This document shows, piece after piece, positions 44,501 to 51,361 of a DNA stretch of 64,000 nt. Below the pieces are notes generated by a model. That model was given only the letters and a program-made list of their open reading frames with translations, made no database searches and was not told the origin of the DNA. This stretch comes from M3007 sp031425155 (GTDB lineage: Bacteria; Bacteroidota; Bacteroidia; Chitinophagales; Saprospiraceae), in contig JANPIV010000093.1 of assembly GCA_031425155.1 (NCBI GenBank), positions 3,621 to 67,620 on the forward strand, in the 5' to 3' direction. Position 1 is the first letter of the stretch. Each line of letters begins with the position of its first letter. The position numbers were made by a program, and so were the translations under genes.

Positions 44501-45843
44501 GCCTATTTGCTAATTTAGGCCGTTCGCAGGTGGTGCTTTTTGCTCAAAAAACCAGGGAAAAATCTGCTGTGAAGATGAGTGCATGGAACCATGCGCAGTT
44601 TCAGCATAAAGACGCAGCAGTGAACCGTTTTTTGGAACAAGGTAATTTGAATGCGGCTTATCAATTAGCCAAAGACACCTTGGAACAATGTGAAAGAGCA
44701 GGTAAAGAGGCTTACCCAGAATCGGCTTACGATTGTGCTATGGTACATTTTATGTTAGGAAGGGTGCTAAGCACAGGCGGACAGCCTGAAAAAGCCCTAC
44801 CTTATTTAGAGGAATCTCGGCAACGGTTTTCAAACTTGACCGGGACAGGCAGTGATGCTGCGGCGCGCATGGCTTCGAAGTGCTTGACGGAAATAGGAGA
44901 TTGTTTTTTGGCTTTGGGTCAATATGATGCTGCCGCTAAACAGTACGAAATGAATATTGAAACGGCGGAAAAATTGAGTGATTCGCGACAAGTAGCCGTT
45001 GGAAAAGGCCAGTTGGCTACTGCACGAATGTATCAAAAAGACTACACAGAGGCACTACGTTTGTACGCCGAAGCCAAGGATATTTTTGAACGATACCGTG
45101 AACCTGGCCATGTGGCAATAGCTTGGCACCAGATCGGCAGAGTGCATCAGGAAGCCAAAAACTACCCGGCGGCGGAAAAAGCCTACCAGGAATCACTGGC
45201 GATTGAAGTTCGGGAAAAAAATAAGGTAGGCGAGGCAAGTTCACTTGGTCAACTTGGTAATTTTTACCAAAAAATAGGCAGGTTAGAAGATGCCGTTCGT
45301 ATGTTTGAACGGGCGGTTGCTATTGCTGTCGAAATGAAGGATTTGCAAAAAGAAGGCACTAGAAGAAGCAACCTCGCCGATACCCTACTCAAACTCCACC
45401 GTTCCGCCGAGGCCAGAATCCAACTGCTGCGGGCTATCGAATGTAAATCCCAGTTTGGTCATGCGGCTTTGCCTTGGACTACTTGGATTATCTTGTATGA
45501 CCTCGAAATCGCTGAAGGTAACCTACCCGCCGCCGCTGCCGCCCGTCAAAAAGCCATGCAAGCCTACGCTGCCTACCGCAAGGATGGTGGGGAGAGCCAG
45601 GGCAATCAGTTCAATTTCATCATGGCGACGGCGCAGGCTTTACAGTCGGGAGAAGAGGTAAAGGAACTAAGTGAATATCTGCAATCTACGCTTGAACCAG
45701 GTGATCCCACTCATTATGTCGCACTTATTAATGCCCTGCTCGCTCTGCTGCGCGGCAGCCGTGACTCGGCCTTGGCGGATGATCCGGAACTGGACTATAG
45801 GGATGCGGTGGACTTGCGGATGGTGTTTTTTGGGGAGGGGTGA
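41503..45843 (+). CDS. TIR-CHAT-NB-ARC-TPR protein, probable NLR-like defence sensor
   Basis: A 1,446-residue cytoplasmic protein. Residues 4-135 are a TIR domain (VFISHASQDD, SPHTFGSKWVKKELEFA; Glu76 aligns with the NADase glutamate). Residues 150-330 are a CHAT-associated region. Residues 330-555 form a CHAT caspase-like protease with the dyad His406 (HFDGHG) and Cys461 (LDACQS). Residues 590-1000 are an NB-ARC/STAND ATPase: P-loop GQGGAGKTTLA (Lys622), Walker B LIVLDN (Asp698). Residues about 1080-1340 are TPR repeats. In such proteins the TPRs sense, the ATPase oligomerises and the effector kills. Two effector-type domains in one chain are unusual. No partner genes are adjacent. The 41047-41502 gap upstream shows no gene. 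Confidence 0.85.
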   Translation: MSQPSVFISHASQDDPFVKSLRQTLEKSGATVWADSRELIGGDVLQDEILQAITIHDYFFIVVSPHTFGSKWVKKELEFAKSFGDKRIVALLLDGQPIGALAWMFDEEPLAIPVSTVPGGLQQAMPDILAALGLRLPDDAEPTVQPPEPKVNDLLLVLENPMLYTEGGLRRGQARAHFEINPADSEKWETPDFNFICPLGPIEAGRMKWYIEDYPQAPFLEKILDRGAELEREMAKWGKQLFDALTDVPAAREMFWEWKGEQVHERRFSVKFNFFNEKDLPADQQEAISLLMATPWEILHDGQAYLFQGKKPVRVRRQLPNKGRKIKIELQNKLRILLLSPRPVDEQAGYIDHRVAPKALLAATEMLGDRAELTLLTEPTFSAMCAAIDKAEKAGQPFSVVHFDGHGVFDAHRGLGALCFESNEPGEQRKLEGRKTHLVYADELLAALRDYRIPFFFLDACQSAVTDKNPTASVAATLLETGVASVAAMSYSVLVRTAEEFAKAFYAELARGARIGSAMLAGQRALHDQPVRAHLPEGEKLRLQDWFVPVLFQEEKDPQLVKHIPGKATQQLAADQRKASAGFTPEEPKHGFIGRRLELLALERLLLLEPYAVLVGQGGAGKTTLATELARWMLRTGRFQRLAFVSFEGLSDTRSALDSLGRQLDGSDFSVAKFKDEEEALLVLDRRLREFSTLIVLDNLESVLPEPGGVPILGVEPIEKFMAFFARLQKSSKATRLLLTTRETLPAPFNIGRNTRRLGPLSEHDALHLIASVRDQAGYSAKSLNVEDLDKEFGDLARSVNYHARALTLLAQLISERGEELPDLNADLSLLMAELERKSPGERENSLFASLELSLRRLSPEVRTIVDVLAVYNGGADVATWAMVTEQEQDVVIQAGMALVAVGLAEVALDKFPYYFKIDPALPAYLSRLTPPELLEERRQRWVESMEALSRFLREQQSKDMQLSSDLSRLAEANLLAMLAQLEKQAEPEQIVNAAQRIESLFANLGRSQVVLFAQKTREKSAVKMSAWNHAQFQHKDAAVNRFLEQGNLNAAYQLAKDTLEQCERAGKEAYPESAYDCAMVHFMLGRVLSTGGQPEKALPYLEESRQRFSNLTGTGSDAAARMASKCLTEIGDCFLALGQYDAAAKQYEMNIETAEKLSDSRQVAVGKGQLATARMYQKDYTEALRLYAEAKDIFERYREPGHVAIAWHQIGRVHQEAKNYPAAEKAYQESLAIEVREKNKVGEASSLGQLGNFYQKIGRLEDAVRMFERAVAIAVEMKDLQKEGTRRSNLADTLLKLHRSAEARIQLLRAIECKSQFGHAALPWTTWIILYDLEIAEGNLPAAAAARQKAMQAYAAYRKDGGESQGNQFNFIMATAQALQSGEEVKELSEYLQSTLEPGDPTHYVALINALLALLRGSRDSALADDPELDYRDAVDLRMVFFGEG

Positions 45844-45899
45844 GGGGGCGACCAAATGGCCTTGCGCAAAAAATTAACGGGAATTTACTTTCCTCCCGG

Positions 45900-45991
45900 T
45901 GTCATTCCGACGTTAGGAGGAATCTGGCCAAGTGAAAAATGGATGATCCAGCTTCGCTCCTGGGCAGATTCCTCCTAACGTCGGAATGACA
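45900..45991. repeat. TGTCAT-ended hairpin repeat after the TIR-CHAT gene
   Basis: A 92-bp near-perfect palindrome with arms of about 27 bp (TGTCATTCCGACGTTAGGAG and its reverse complement). It is the best-preserved member of the family also seen at 9235, 13979 and 27560. Confidence 0.8.
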
Positions 45992-46087
45992 TTGAGTTAT
46001 AGAAAGATTGTCACTTGCTTTTTGGCCATTTCCAAGCCATTATTTATAAACCTTTATCAACCCTCATCAACTTTTATAAACCATTTT

Positions 46088-46969
46088 TCAATTCCTTCCC
46101 TCCATCACCCTCTTCATCGTCGCTCCAATCTGCGCGGGCGATTCCACCACAGTAATTCCATTTTCGGCAAGGATGCGCATTTTGGCGGCAGCCGTATCGT
46201 CGTCGCCGCCGACGATGGCCCCGGCGTGGCCCATTTTGCGGCCTTTGGGAGCGGTTTGGCCAGCGATGAAGCCGACCACAGGTTTTTTATTGCCATTCTC
46301 GCGAATCCAGCGGGCGGCTTCGGCTTCGAGGCCCCCACCGATCTCACCGATCATGATGATGCCTTCGGTTTCCGGGTCATTCATAAAGAGTTCGATGGCT
46401 TCGCGGGTGGTGGTACCGATGATCGGGTCGCCGCCAATACCGATGGCGGTAGAGATGCCCAGTCCGGCTTTGGCGATCTGGTCGGCGGCCTCGTAGGTGA
46501 GTGTACCGGATTTGGAGACCAGCCCGATGGTGCCACGCTTGAACACGAAACCCGGCATGATGCCCACTTTCGCTTCGTCGGGGGTGATAATACCGGGGCA
46601 GTTCGGGCCGATGAGGCGGCAATCCAAACGGGCCAGATAAGCCTTCACGCGCACCATATCCTGGATCGGAATGCCTTCGGTGATGGCCACGATCACTTTG
46701 ATGCCCGAAGCGGCGGCTTCCACGATGGCATCGGCGGCAAAAGCGGGCGGTACAAAAATAATACTGGTGTCGGCTCCGGCGAGGCGCACGGCATCTTCCA
46801 CGGTATTAAAAACCGGACGTTCGAGGTGGGTTTGGCCGCCTTTTCCGGGCGTGACGCCGCCCACGACGTTGGTGTGGTAGGCGATCATTTGCTCGGCGTG
46901 AAAGGTGCCTTCCTTGCCCGTGAAACCCTGGACGATGATGCGGGAATTTTTATTGACTAAAATCGACAT
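46088..46969 (-). CDS. sucD: Succinate-CoA ligase subunit alpha
   Basis: A 293-residue SucD of the citric acid cycle. The CoA-binding start RIIVQGFTGKEGTFHAEQMI, the GPNCPGIITP loop and the phospho-histidine region KGRKMGHAGAIVGG are all diagnostic. The nucleotide-binding partner sucC is not adjacent. Downstream lies the TIR-CHAT gene's hairpin repeat. Confidence 0.97.
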   Translation of the reverse strand: MSILVNKNSRIIVQGFTGKEGTFHAEQMIAYHTNVVGGVTPGKGGQTHLERPVFNTVEDAVRLAGADTSIIFVPPAFAADAIVEAAASGIKVIVAITEGIPIQDMVRVKAYLARLDCRLIGPNCPGIITPDEAKVGIMPGFVFKRGTIGLVSKSGTLTYEAADQIAKAGLGISTAIGIGGDPIIGTTTREAIELFMNDPETEGIIMIGEIGGGLEAEAARWIRENGNKKPVVGFIAGQTAPKGRKMGHAGAIVGGDDDTAAAKMRILAENGITVVESPAQIGATMKRVMEGRN

Positions 46970-47086
46970 CTATTAATGATGAATTACTAATGATGAATGA
47001 TGAATCGATAATGATGAACTACTAATGATTAATGATGAATGATTTTTAGTAATTCATCATTAAATTATTAATCATTCATCATTAAA
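46970..47086. repeat. TAATGATGAAT-type inverted word repeat
   Basis: Repeated words (TTAATGATGAATTA, CTAATGATGAATGATGAAT and similar) followed by a TTTTTAG centre and inverted words (TAATTCATCATTAA, ATCATTCATCATTAA). It fills the entire spacer between sucD and the FtsB/DivIC-like gene. It has the same architecture as the 31159 element but a different word. Confidence 0.75.
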
Positions 47087-47398
47087 TCACTTTTCTTTAA
47101 CTATATAAACGTCCTCGTTCCGCTGCTTCATGAAATAGTGTTCGCGGGCGAATTTTTCCTTGGTCAGTTCAAAATCTTCGGCTTCTTCACGGGCCTCTTT
47201 GATTTTGGTTTCGTAGTAGGCGCGGTCAGTTTCCAGCCGTTGCTGGGCGCGATGCAGCCGCCATTGGGTCCAGAGGCTATGCCGGTCGAAGAAAATGAGA
47301 ATGAACAGGAACGCTACCAGCGTAAGGTAGTAGCGATTCTGGAGCGGAGCCGGAAGTTTTTGCCAAAGCGATTGCCAGGGATTGGACGGAAGAGCCAT
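47087..47398 (-). CDS. Septum formation initiator family protein (FtsB/DivIC-like)
   Basis: A 103-residue bitopic membrane protein: short cytoplasmic N-terminus, one membrane helix (YYLTLVAFLFILIFF), then a periplasmic coiled coil (LHRAQQRLETDRAYYETKIKEA in part) and REHYFMKQRNEDVYIV. This is the DivIC/FtsB layout of the divisome subcomplex with FtsL and FtsQ. It lies downstream of adk on the same strand with a 65-bp gap. Confidence 0.88.
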   Translation of the reverse strand: MALPSNPWQSLWQKLPAPLQNRYYLTLVAFLFILIFFDRHSLWTQWRLHRAQQRLETDRAYYETKIKEAREEAEDFELTKEKFAREHYFMKQRNEDVYIVKEK

Positions 47399-47463
47399 GG
47401 GTGCTGCATTTTATGGAAAAGATGGTTAGGCCGCCCAAAAGTAAGTGTATTTTGTCAATCGCT

Positions 47464-48045
47464 TTACTTTTCCTCCCAGGTTTCAATGATCCCGGTCAGG
47501 CGGTCGAATATATCACCCATCGTACCTATCCCATTGATCGTGTGGCTCTTGTCCTGCTTTTGATAGTAATCGAACACCGGTGTAGTCTCGTTCTTATAGA
47601 CCCCGATGCGATTGCGAATGATACGCTCGTCACTGTCGTCGGGCCGCCCGGAGGTGGTGCCCCGCAGCCGGATACGGTACACGATCTCCTCGTCGTCCAC
47701 GTGCAGGGCGATCAGCCCCGATACTTCCGTACCCAGTTCAGCAAGCAGGGCATCGAGGGCTTCGGCCTGCGGAATCGTGCGCGGGAATCCGTCAAAAATA
47801 AAACCCCGGGCATCCGGGTGGGCTTCCACTTTGTTGCGCAACATGCCAATGGTGATGCTGTCGGGCACGAGTTCGCCCTTGGCCATGTACTCCCTGGCCT
47901 TCATGCCGAGCGGCGTGTCGTTGCCCATTTCATAGCGAAAGAGGTCGCCGGTACTGATATGCACCAGTTGATATTTTTCCACAAGTCTGGCTGCCTGGGT
48001 ACCCTTGCCCGAACCGGGAGGGCCAAAAAGAATAAGGTTGATCAT
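47464..48045 (-). CDS. adk: Adenylate kinase
   Basis: A 193-residue enzyme converting ATP + AMP to two ADP. P-loop FGPPGSGKGTQAARL, AMP-binding HISTGDLFRYEM, the FDGFPRTIPQAEAL motif and the LID start RLRGTTSGRPDDSDE are all standard. Its LID lacks zinc-type cysteines. A TAACTTTG promoter box lies at 48095 on the minus strand. Confidence 0.97.
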   Translation of the reverse strand: MINLILFGPPGSGKGTQAARLVEKYQLVHISTGDLFRYEMGNDTPLGMKAREYMAKGELVPDSITIGMLRNKVEAHPDARGFIFDGFPRTIPQAEALDALLAELGTEVSGLIALHVDDEEIVYRIRLRGTTSGRPDDSDERIIRNRIGVYKNETTPVFDYYQKQDKSHTINGIGTMGDIFDRLTGIIETWEEK

Positions 48046-48094
48046 TCGTTGTCGGCTGTGCTTTGATGCGGCAGTGCGCTGTCCTACCGAATGG

Positions 48095-48102
48095 CAAAGT
48101 TA
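48095..48102 (-). promoter_or_regulatory. -7 box of adk
   Basis: Minus-strand TAACTTTG, matching TAnnTTTG, 50 bases before the adk start. Confidence 0.6.
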
Positions 48103-48252
48103 GAAAGCCGCCGTCCTTTCGTTTAACTTTTCCGCGCTGTTTTTAAAAGATCGTTTTTTTAGCCAAAGCCTGCTTTTTTACAAAATAAAATTTTATAAAA
48201 AGACGATACACCAAATAAAAAGTAGATTTTGACAAACAAGAAAATCGCGACC

Positions 48253-49203
48253 TTAGAAATCGGTGTAGCGATAGCGGTCTCCATACCTGCCAATCCAGTC
48301 AAACAGCCGCCACACATCCGCCGCCTGAAACAGTTCGGTACCGGCATTCATGGTGGCCGCACTGCCGCAGGCGACCCCAATCTGGGCCATTTCCCGCAAG
48401 GATTTACCGGCCTCGAGTGCCCAGACCATCCCGGCGATCATGCTGTCGCCCGCTCCGACGGTGGTTTGTTTTTTCACCATCGGCGCGGGAATGTGCTCGA
48501 ATCCATCGCGGGTCACCAGCAGCGCACCCTGCGGCCCCAGCGAGACGACCACCACTTCGCATTTGCCTTCGTGGATGATTTTCAAAGCGGCGTCGTCCAC
48601 TTCGTTCATTTCCAAATGCTCTACTCCGGCCAGCGCACTCAATTCGGCGAGGTTGGGTTTGAGCAGAAACACGCCTTTTTCCACCGCCGGGCGCAAGGCG
48701 GGCCCGGACGTGTCGAGGATCAGTTTGGCGTCTATTTGCCGGGCCAGATGCACGACTTTTTCAAAATAATTTTCCGGCAAACCCGACGGCAGACTGCCAC
48801 TGGCGACCAACCAGGTGGGCCGCAGTTTTTTAACCATTTCCAGGCACTGATCGGCCTGCGGTTCGGTCATTTCGCCGCCCGCCATAGTGAAGCGGTATTG
48901 CTGGTTGGAGCGCGTTTCGGTCACGGAAAAACTCTCGCGGGTCTCGTGCGGTACTTTCAAAAGTTGCGTTTCAATGCCCGCTTTTTCCAGCAGGGAGCAT
49001 AGCAAATCGCCATTCACGCCGCCGACCGGAAAGACCGCCGTGCTGTGGCCATCCAGTTTGCGAATTCCTTTCGAGACGTTGATGCCGCCACCGCCTGCGT
49101 CAATGCGCAGGAGCGTACAGCGCAGTTTATGGTCGGGCACGATGTGGTCGGTGCTCGTGCTTTTGTCTAATGCGGGGTGAAGGGTCAGGGTGACGATGCT
49201 CAT
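48253..49203 (-). CDS. pfkB: PfkB-family 6-phosphofructokinase
   Basis: A 316-residue ribokinase-fold sugar kinase. The start IVTLTLHPALDKSTS, then LRCTLLRIDAGGGGINVSKG, VVVSLGPQGALLV, TVGAGDSMIAGM and GVACGSAATMNAGT follow the E. coli PfkB sequence closely, including the catalytic Asp of GAGDS. This supports 6-phosphofructokinase II over 1-phosphofructokinase, though the sugar preference cannot be proved from sequence. It is divergent from the alkA-like gene. Confidence 0.85.
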   Translation of the reverse strand: MSIVTLTLHPALDKSTSTDHIVPDHKLRCTLLRIDAGGGGINVSKGIRKLDGHSTAVFPVGGVNGDLLCSLLEKAGIETQLLKVPHETRESFSVTETRSNQQYRFTMAGGEMTEPQADQCLEMVKKLRPTWLVASGSLPSGLPENYFEKVVHLARQIDAKLILDTSGPALRPAVEKGVFLLKPNLAELSALAGVEHLEMNEVDDAALKIIHEGKCEVVVVSLGPQGALLVTRDGFEHIPAPMVKKQTTVGAGDSMIAGMVWALEAGKSLREMAQIGVACGSAATMNAGTELFQAADVWRLFDWIGRYGDRYRYTDF

Positions 49204-49206
49204 TTC

Positions 49207-49250
49207 AAGTAGTTAACTGGTTATTAGTTAATTGGTTATTGGTTAATTCC
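49207..49250. repeat. GTTAATTGGTTATT-type tandem word repeat
   Basis: Three to four near-identical words (GTTAACTGGTTATTA, GTTAATTGGTTATTG, GTTAATTCC) between divergent pfkB and alkA-like genes. A shorter run of the word TTAATTGG follows gcvP at 27445-27466. No inverted half is seen here. Confidence 0.55.
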
Positions 49251-49265
49251 TATTTTGCGCGGGCA

Positions 49266-49904
49266 ATGATAGCAAAACTCGACGAAATAGTGCTGGTTAC
49301 CGCTGCACAATGGCTGGCGGAACAGGATGCGGGCCTTGCTTTGGTACTGCAAAAATACGGGCCACCGCCGCTATGGGCGCGTCCGGCGAATTTTTCCACG
49401 CTGGTGCATATTATTCTGGAACAGCAGGTGTCGCTCGCTTCGGCCAATGCCGCGTTTCAGAAATTGCGGGAAAAAGTGGGCATCGTCACCCCGGAAAGTC
49501 TGCTCGCACTGGATGACGCGACGCTGCGCGACCTGGGTTTTAGTCGGCAAAAAATGCTCTACACCCGGCTGCTGGCCCAGGCGGTGGCGAGCGGCGATCT
49601 GGACCTGGGCGCCTTGGAACACCTGCCCGATGCCGACGTGAGTACCCACCTGAAACGCCTGAAAGGCATTGGCGACTGGACGGCGGATATTTATCTATCT
49701 GAGTGCCTGCTGCGGACGGATATTCTGCCCAAAGGCGACATTGCCATGCAGGAGGCTTTTCGGGTGCTGAATGGCCTGGAAAAACGGATTGTGTTCCACC
49801 CCGATTTCGAGGCGCGGACGGCCCACTGGCGGCCCTGGCGAAGCGTTGGCACCAGAATGCTGTGGCATTTTTATCTTTGCGAGCGGGGGCGGGTTGTTTC
49901 GTAG
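49266..49904 (+). CDS. DNA-3-methyladenine glycosylase (AlkA-like HhH-GPD)
   Basis: A 212-residue HhH-GPD base-excision glycosylase. TLVHIILEQQVSLASANAAF and the helix-hairpin-helix LKGIGDWTADIYL lead to the catalytic Asp in LPKGDIAMQEAF, the AlkA-type layout. It removes alkylated bases. The ATG at 49266 (MIAKLDEIV) is preferred over GTG 49239, which lies in a word repeat. The stop codon TAG at 49902 is part of the palindrome GTAGAGACG at 49901. Confidence 0.88.
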   Translation: MIAKLDEIVLVTAAQWLAEQDAGLALVLQKYGPPPLWARPANFSTLVHIILEQQVSLASANAAFQKLREKVGIVTPESLLALDDATLRDLGFSRQKMLYTRLLAQAVASGDLDLGALEHLPDADVSTHLKRLKGIGDWTADIYLSECLLRTDILPKGDIAMQEAFRVLNGLEKRIVFHPDFEARTAHWRPWRSVGTRMLWHFYLCERGRVVS

Positions 49905-49950
49905 AGACGTTGCATGCAACGTCTCTACCCCCAACATGCAACGTCTACAC
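49901..49950. repeat. GTAGAGACGTTGCA perfect palindrome plus partial second copy
   Basis: A perfect 28-bp palindrome (GTAGAGACGTTGCA and its reverse complement, 49901-49928), then a partial copy CATGCAACGTCTAC at 49935-49948. It overlaps and supplies the stop codon of the alkA-like gene. Confidence 0.85.
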
Positions 49951-49979
49951 GCAATTTGCCTAATAATTAACTAAGAAAC

Positions 49980-50780
49980 ATGGGTTTTTTCAAAAATAAA
50001 CGGGTGTGGATTACCGGTGCTTCTTCGGGCATTGGCGAGGCCCTGGCCCTGGCCTTCGCCAAAAACGGGGCGCAACTTATTCTATCGGCACGCAACGAAA
50101 AAGACCTGAACCGGGTGGCGGCGGCAGCCAGCGAGGCGGGGGCGACTTCGGTCATCGTGCAGCCGCTGGATTTGTCGCAACACGCTACCCTGCCGCAAAT
50201 TGCCGAAAAAGTGCTGCGGCAAGTCGGCAAACTGGATATTCTGGTCAATAATGGCGGGATTTCGCAACGCGCACTGGCCCTGGATACGAGCCTGGAAGTG
50301 GACAAAAAACTGATGGATGTCAATTATTTCGGGACAGTGGCCCTCACGAAGGCGGTTTTGCCGGTGATGCTAACCCACCAACTGGGCCATATTGTGACGG
50401 TCACGAGTTTGACGGGCAAATTCGGGTCGCCTTACCGCTCGTCGTACGCGGCCACGAAACACGCACTGCATGGTTTTTTTGATAGTCTGCGGGCGGAACT
50501 GAGCGAAACGCACCTGAAAGTGACGCTGATTTGTCCCGGTTTTGTCCGCACGGGCATCAGCATCCATGCGCTCACGGGCGATGGGTCGCAACTCGGCACG
50601 ATGGACGAATCCACGGATCGGGGGATGGAGCCGGAAGCATTGGCGCACAAGATTTTACGCGCCATCGAAAGCGGGAAAGAGGAAGCTTATTTCGGGGGTC
50701 GGGAGGTGATGGGGGTGTACATCAAGCGGTTTTTTCCGGCTTATTTTTCGCGGTTGATCCGTAAAGCGAAGGTGCGGTAA
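49980..50780 (+). CDS. SDR family oxidoreductase
   Basis: A 266-residue classical short-chain dehydrogenase. The cofactor motif TGASSGIG, the NNGG motif in LVNNGGIS and the catalytic SSYAATKHAL (Tyr-x-x-x-Lys) with the preceding Ser in VTSLTG are intact. The substrate is unknown. Its stop is separated from the convergent DoxX gene by an 18-bp palindromic repeat only. Confidence 0.9.
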   Translation: MGFFKNKRVWITGASSGIGEALALAFAKNGAQLILSARNEKDLNRVAAAASEAGATSVIVQPLDLSQHATLPQIAEKVLRQVGKLDILVNNGGISQRALALDTSLEVDKKLMDVNYFGTVALTKAVLPVMLTHQLGHIVTVTSLTGKFGSPYRSSYAATKHALHGFFDSLRAELSETHLKVTLICPGFVRTGISIHALTGDGSQLGTMDESTDRGMEPEALAHKILRAIESGKEEAYFGGREVMGVYIKRFFPAYFSRLIRKAKVR

Positions 50781-50798
50781 GGCTGAACCCGCCGGTAC
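50781..50798 (-). repeat. GTACCGGCGGG palindromic repeat filling a convergent gene junction
   Basis: An 18-bp copy that begins directly after the SDR stop (50778-50780) and whose last base is in the DoxX stop codon (50798-50800). It is the complete intergenic spacer. Confidence 0.85.
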
Positions 50799-51211
50799 TA
50801 ATTCACCCGCGTGGTGGCCAGCAATCTTTTCATGCTGTATCGCCCGCTGCCCTTGCCGGCCAGCATAAGTAAACCGCCGATGATGGCCACGTCTTTCATA
50901 AACAGGATGGACTGGAGGCGTAGTTGGTCTTTCGGGTAGTTCCAAAAGTCATGCACCAGGAAGGTAACCGGCACCCAATACAGCAGCAGCAACACCGCCC
51001 CAAAAGTGGAACGATAACCGAGCAACACCATCAGGCCACCTACCACCAGCAGGAAGATAGTTCCGTAGAGGAGCAGGTTTTGGTTCCAGGTCAGTCCATA
51101 TTGGTCCATGGTGCCCCTGGTCTTATCCATGTACAAAATGGAATCCACCGCCTCAAAAATAAAAATAGCGGAAAGAAAAATACGCCCGATCAGGTCTGTT
51201 ACGTCTCTCAT
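50798..51211 (-). CDS. DoxX family membrane protein
   Basis: A 137-residue DoxX-type protein with four hydrophobic segments. The N-terminal MRDVTDLIGRIFLSAIFIFEAVDSI, LLLVVGGLMVLLGYRS and LQSILFMKDVAIIGGLLMLAGKG show the family pattern (each quoted in part). It may be a redox-complex or stress-linked membrane protein. The ATG at 51211 is used, since the frame extension to 51217 begins with TTG. The 51212-51361 spacer to the next gene shows nothing notable. Confidence 0.82.
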   Translation of the reverse strand: MRDVTDLIGRIFLSAIFIFEAVDSILYMDKTRGTMDQYGLTWNQNLLLYGTIFLLVVGGLMVLLGYRSTFGAVLLLLYWVPVTFLVHDFWNYPKDQLRLQSILFMKDVAIIGGLLMLAGKGSGRYSMKRLLATTRVN

Positions 51212-51361
51212 GGTCAAATCCCGGTCCCAGCCGGTTGGCTGCCAATTGCTTTGAAAATCAAGTACTTACTTGAAAAAGGCGCGCAAAGATAACGATTTTG
51301 ACCTTCTCTTTTTGACGGATTATATTTTTACAAATTGCTGGGAGATCTGGCTTTTTCGATT

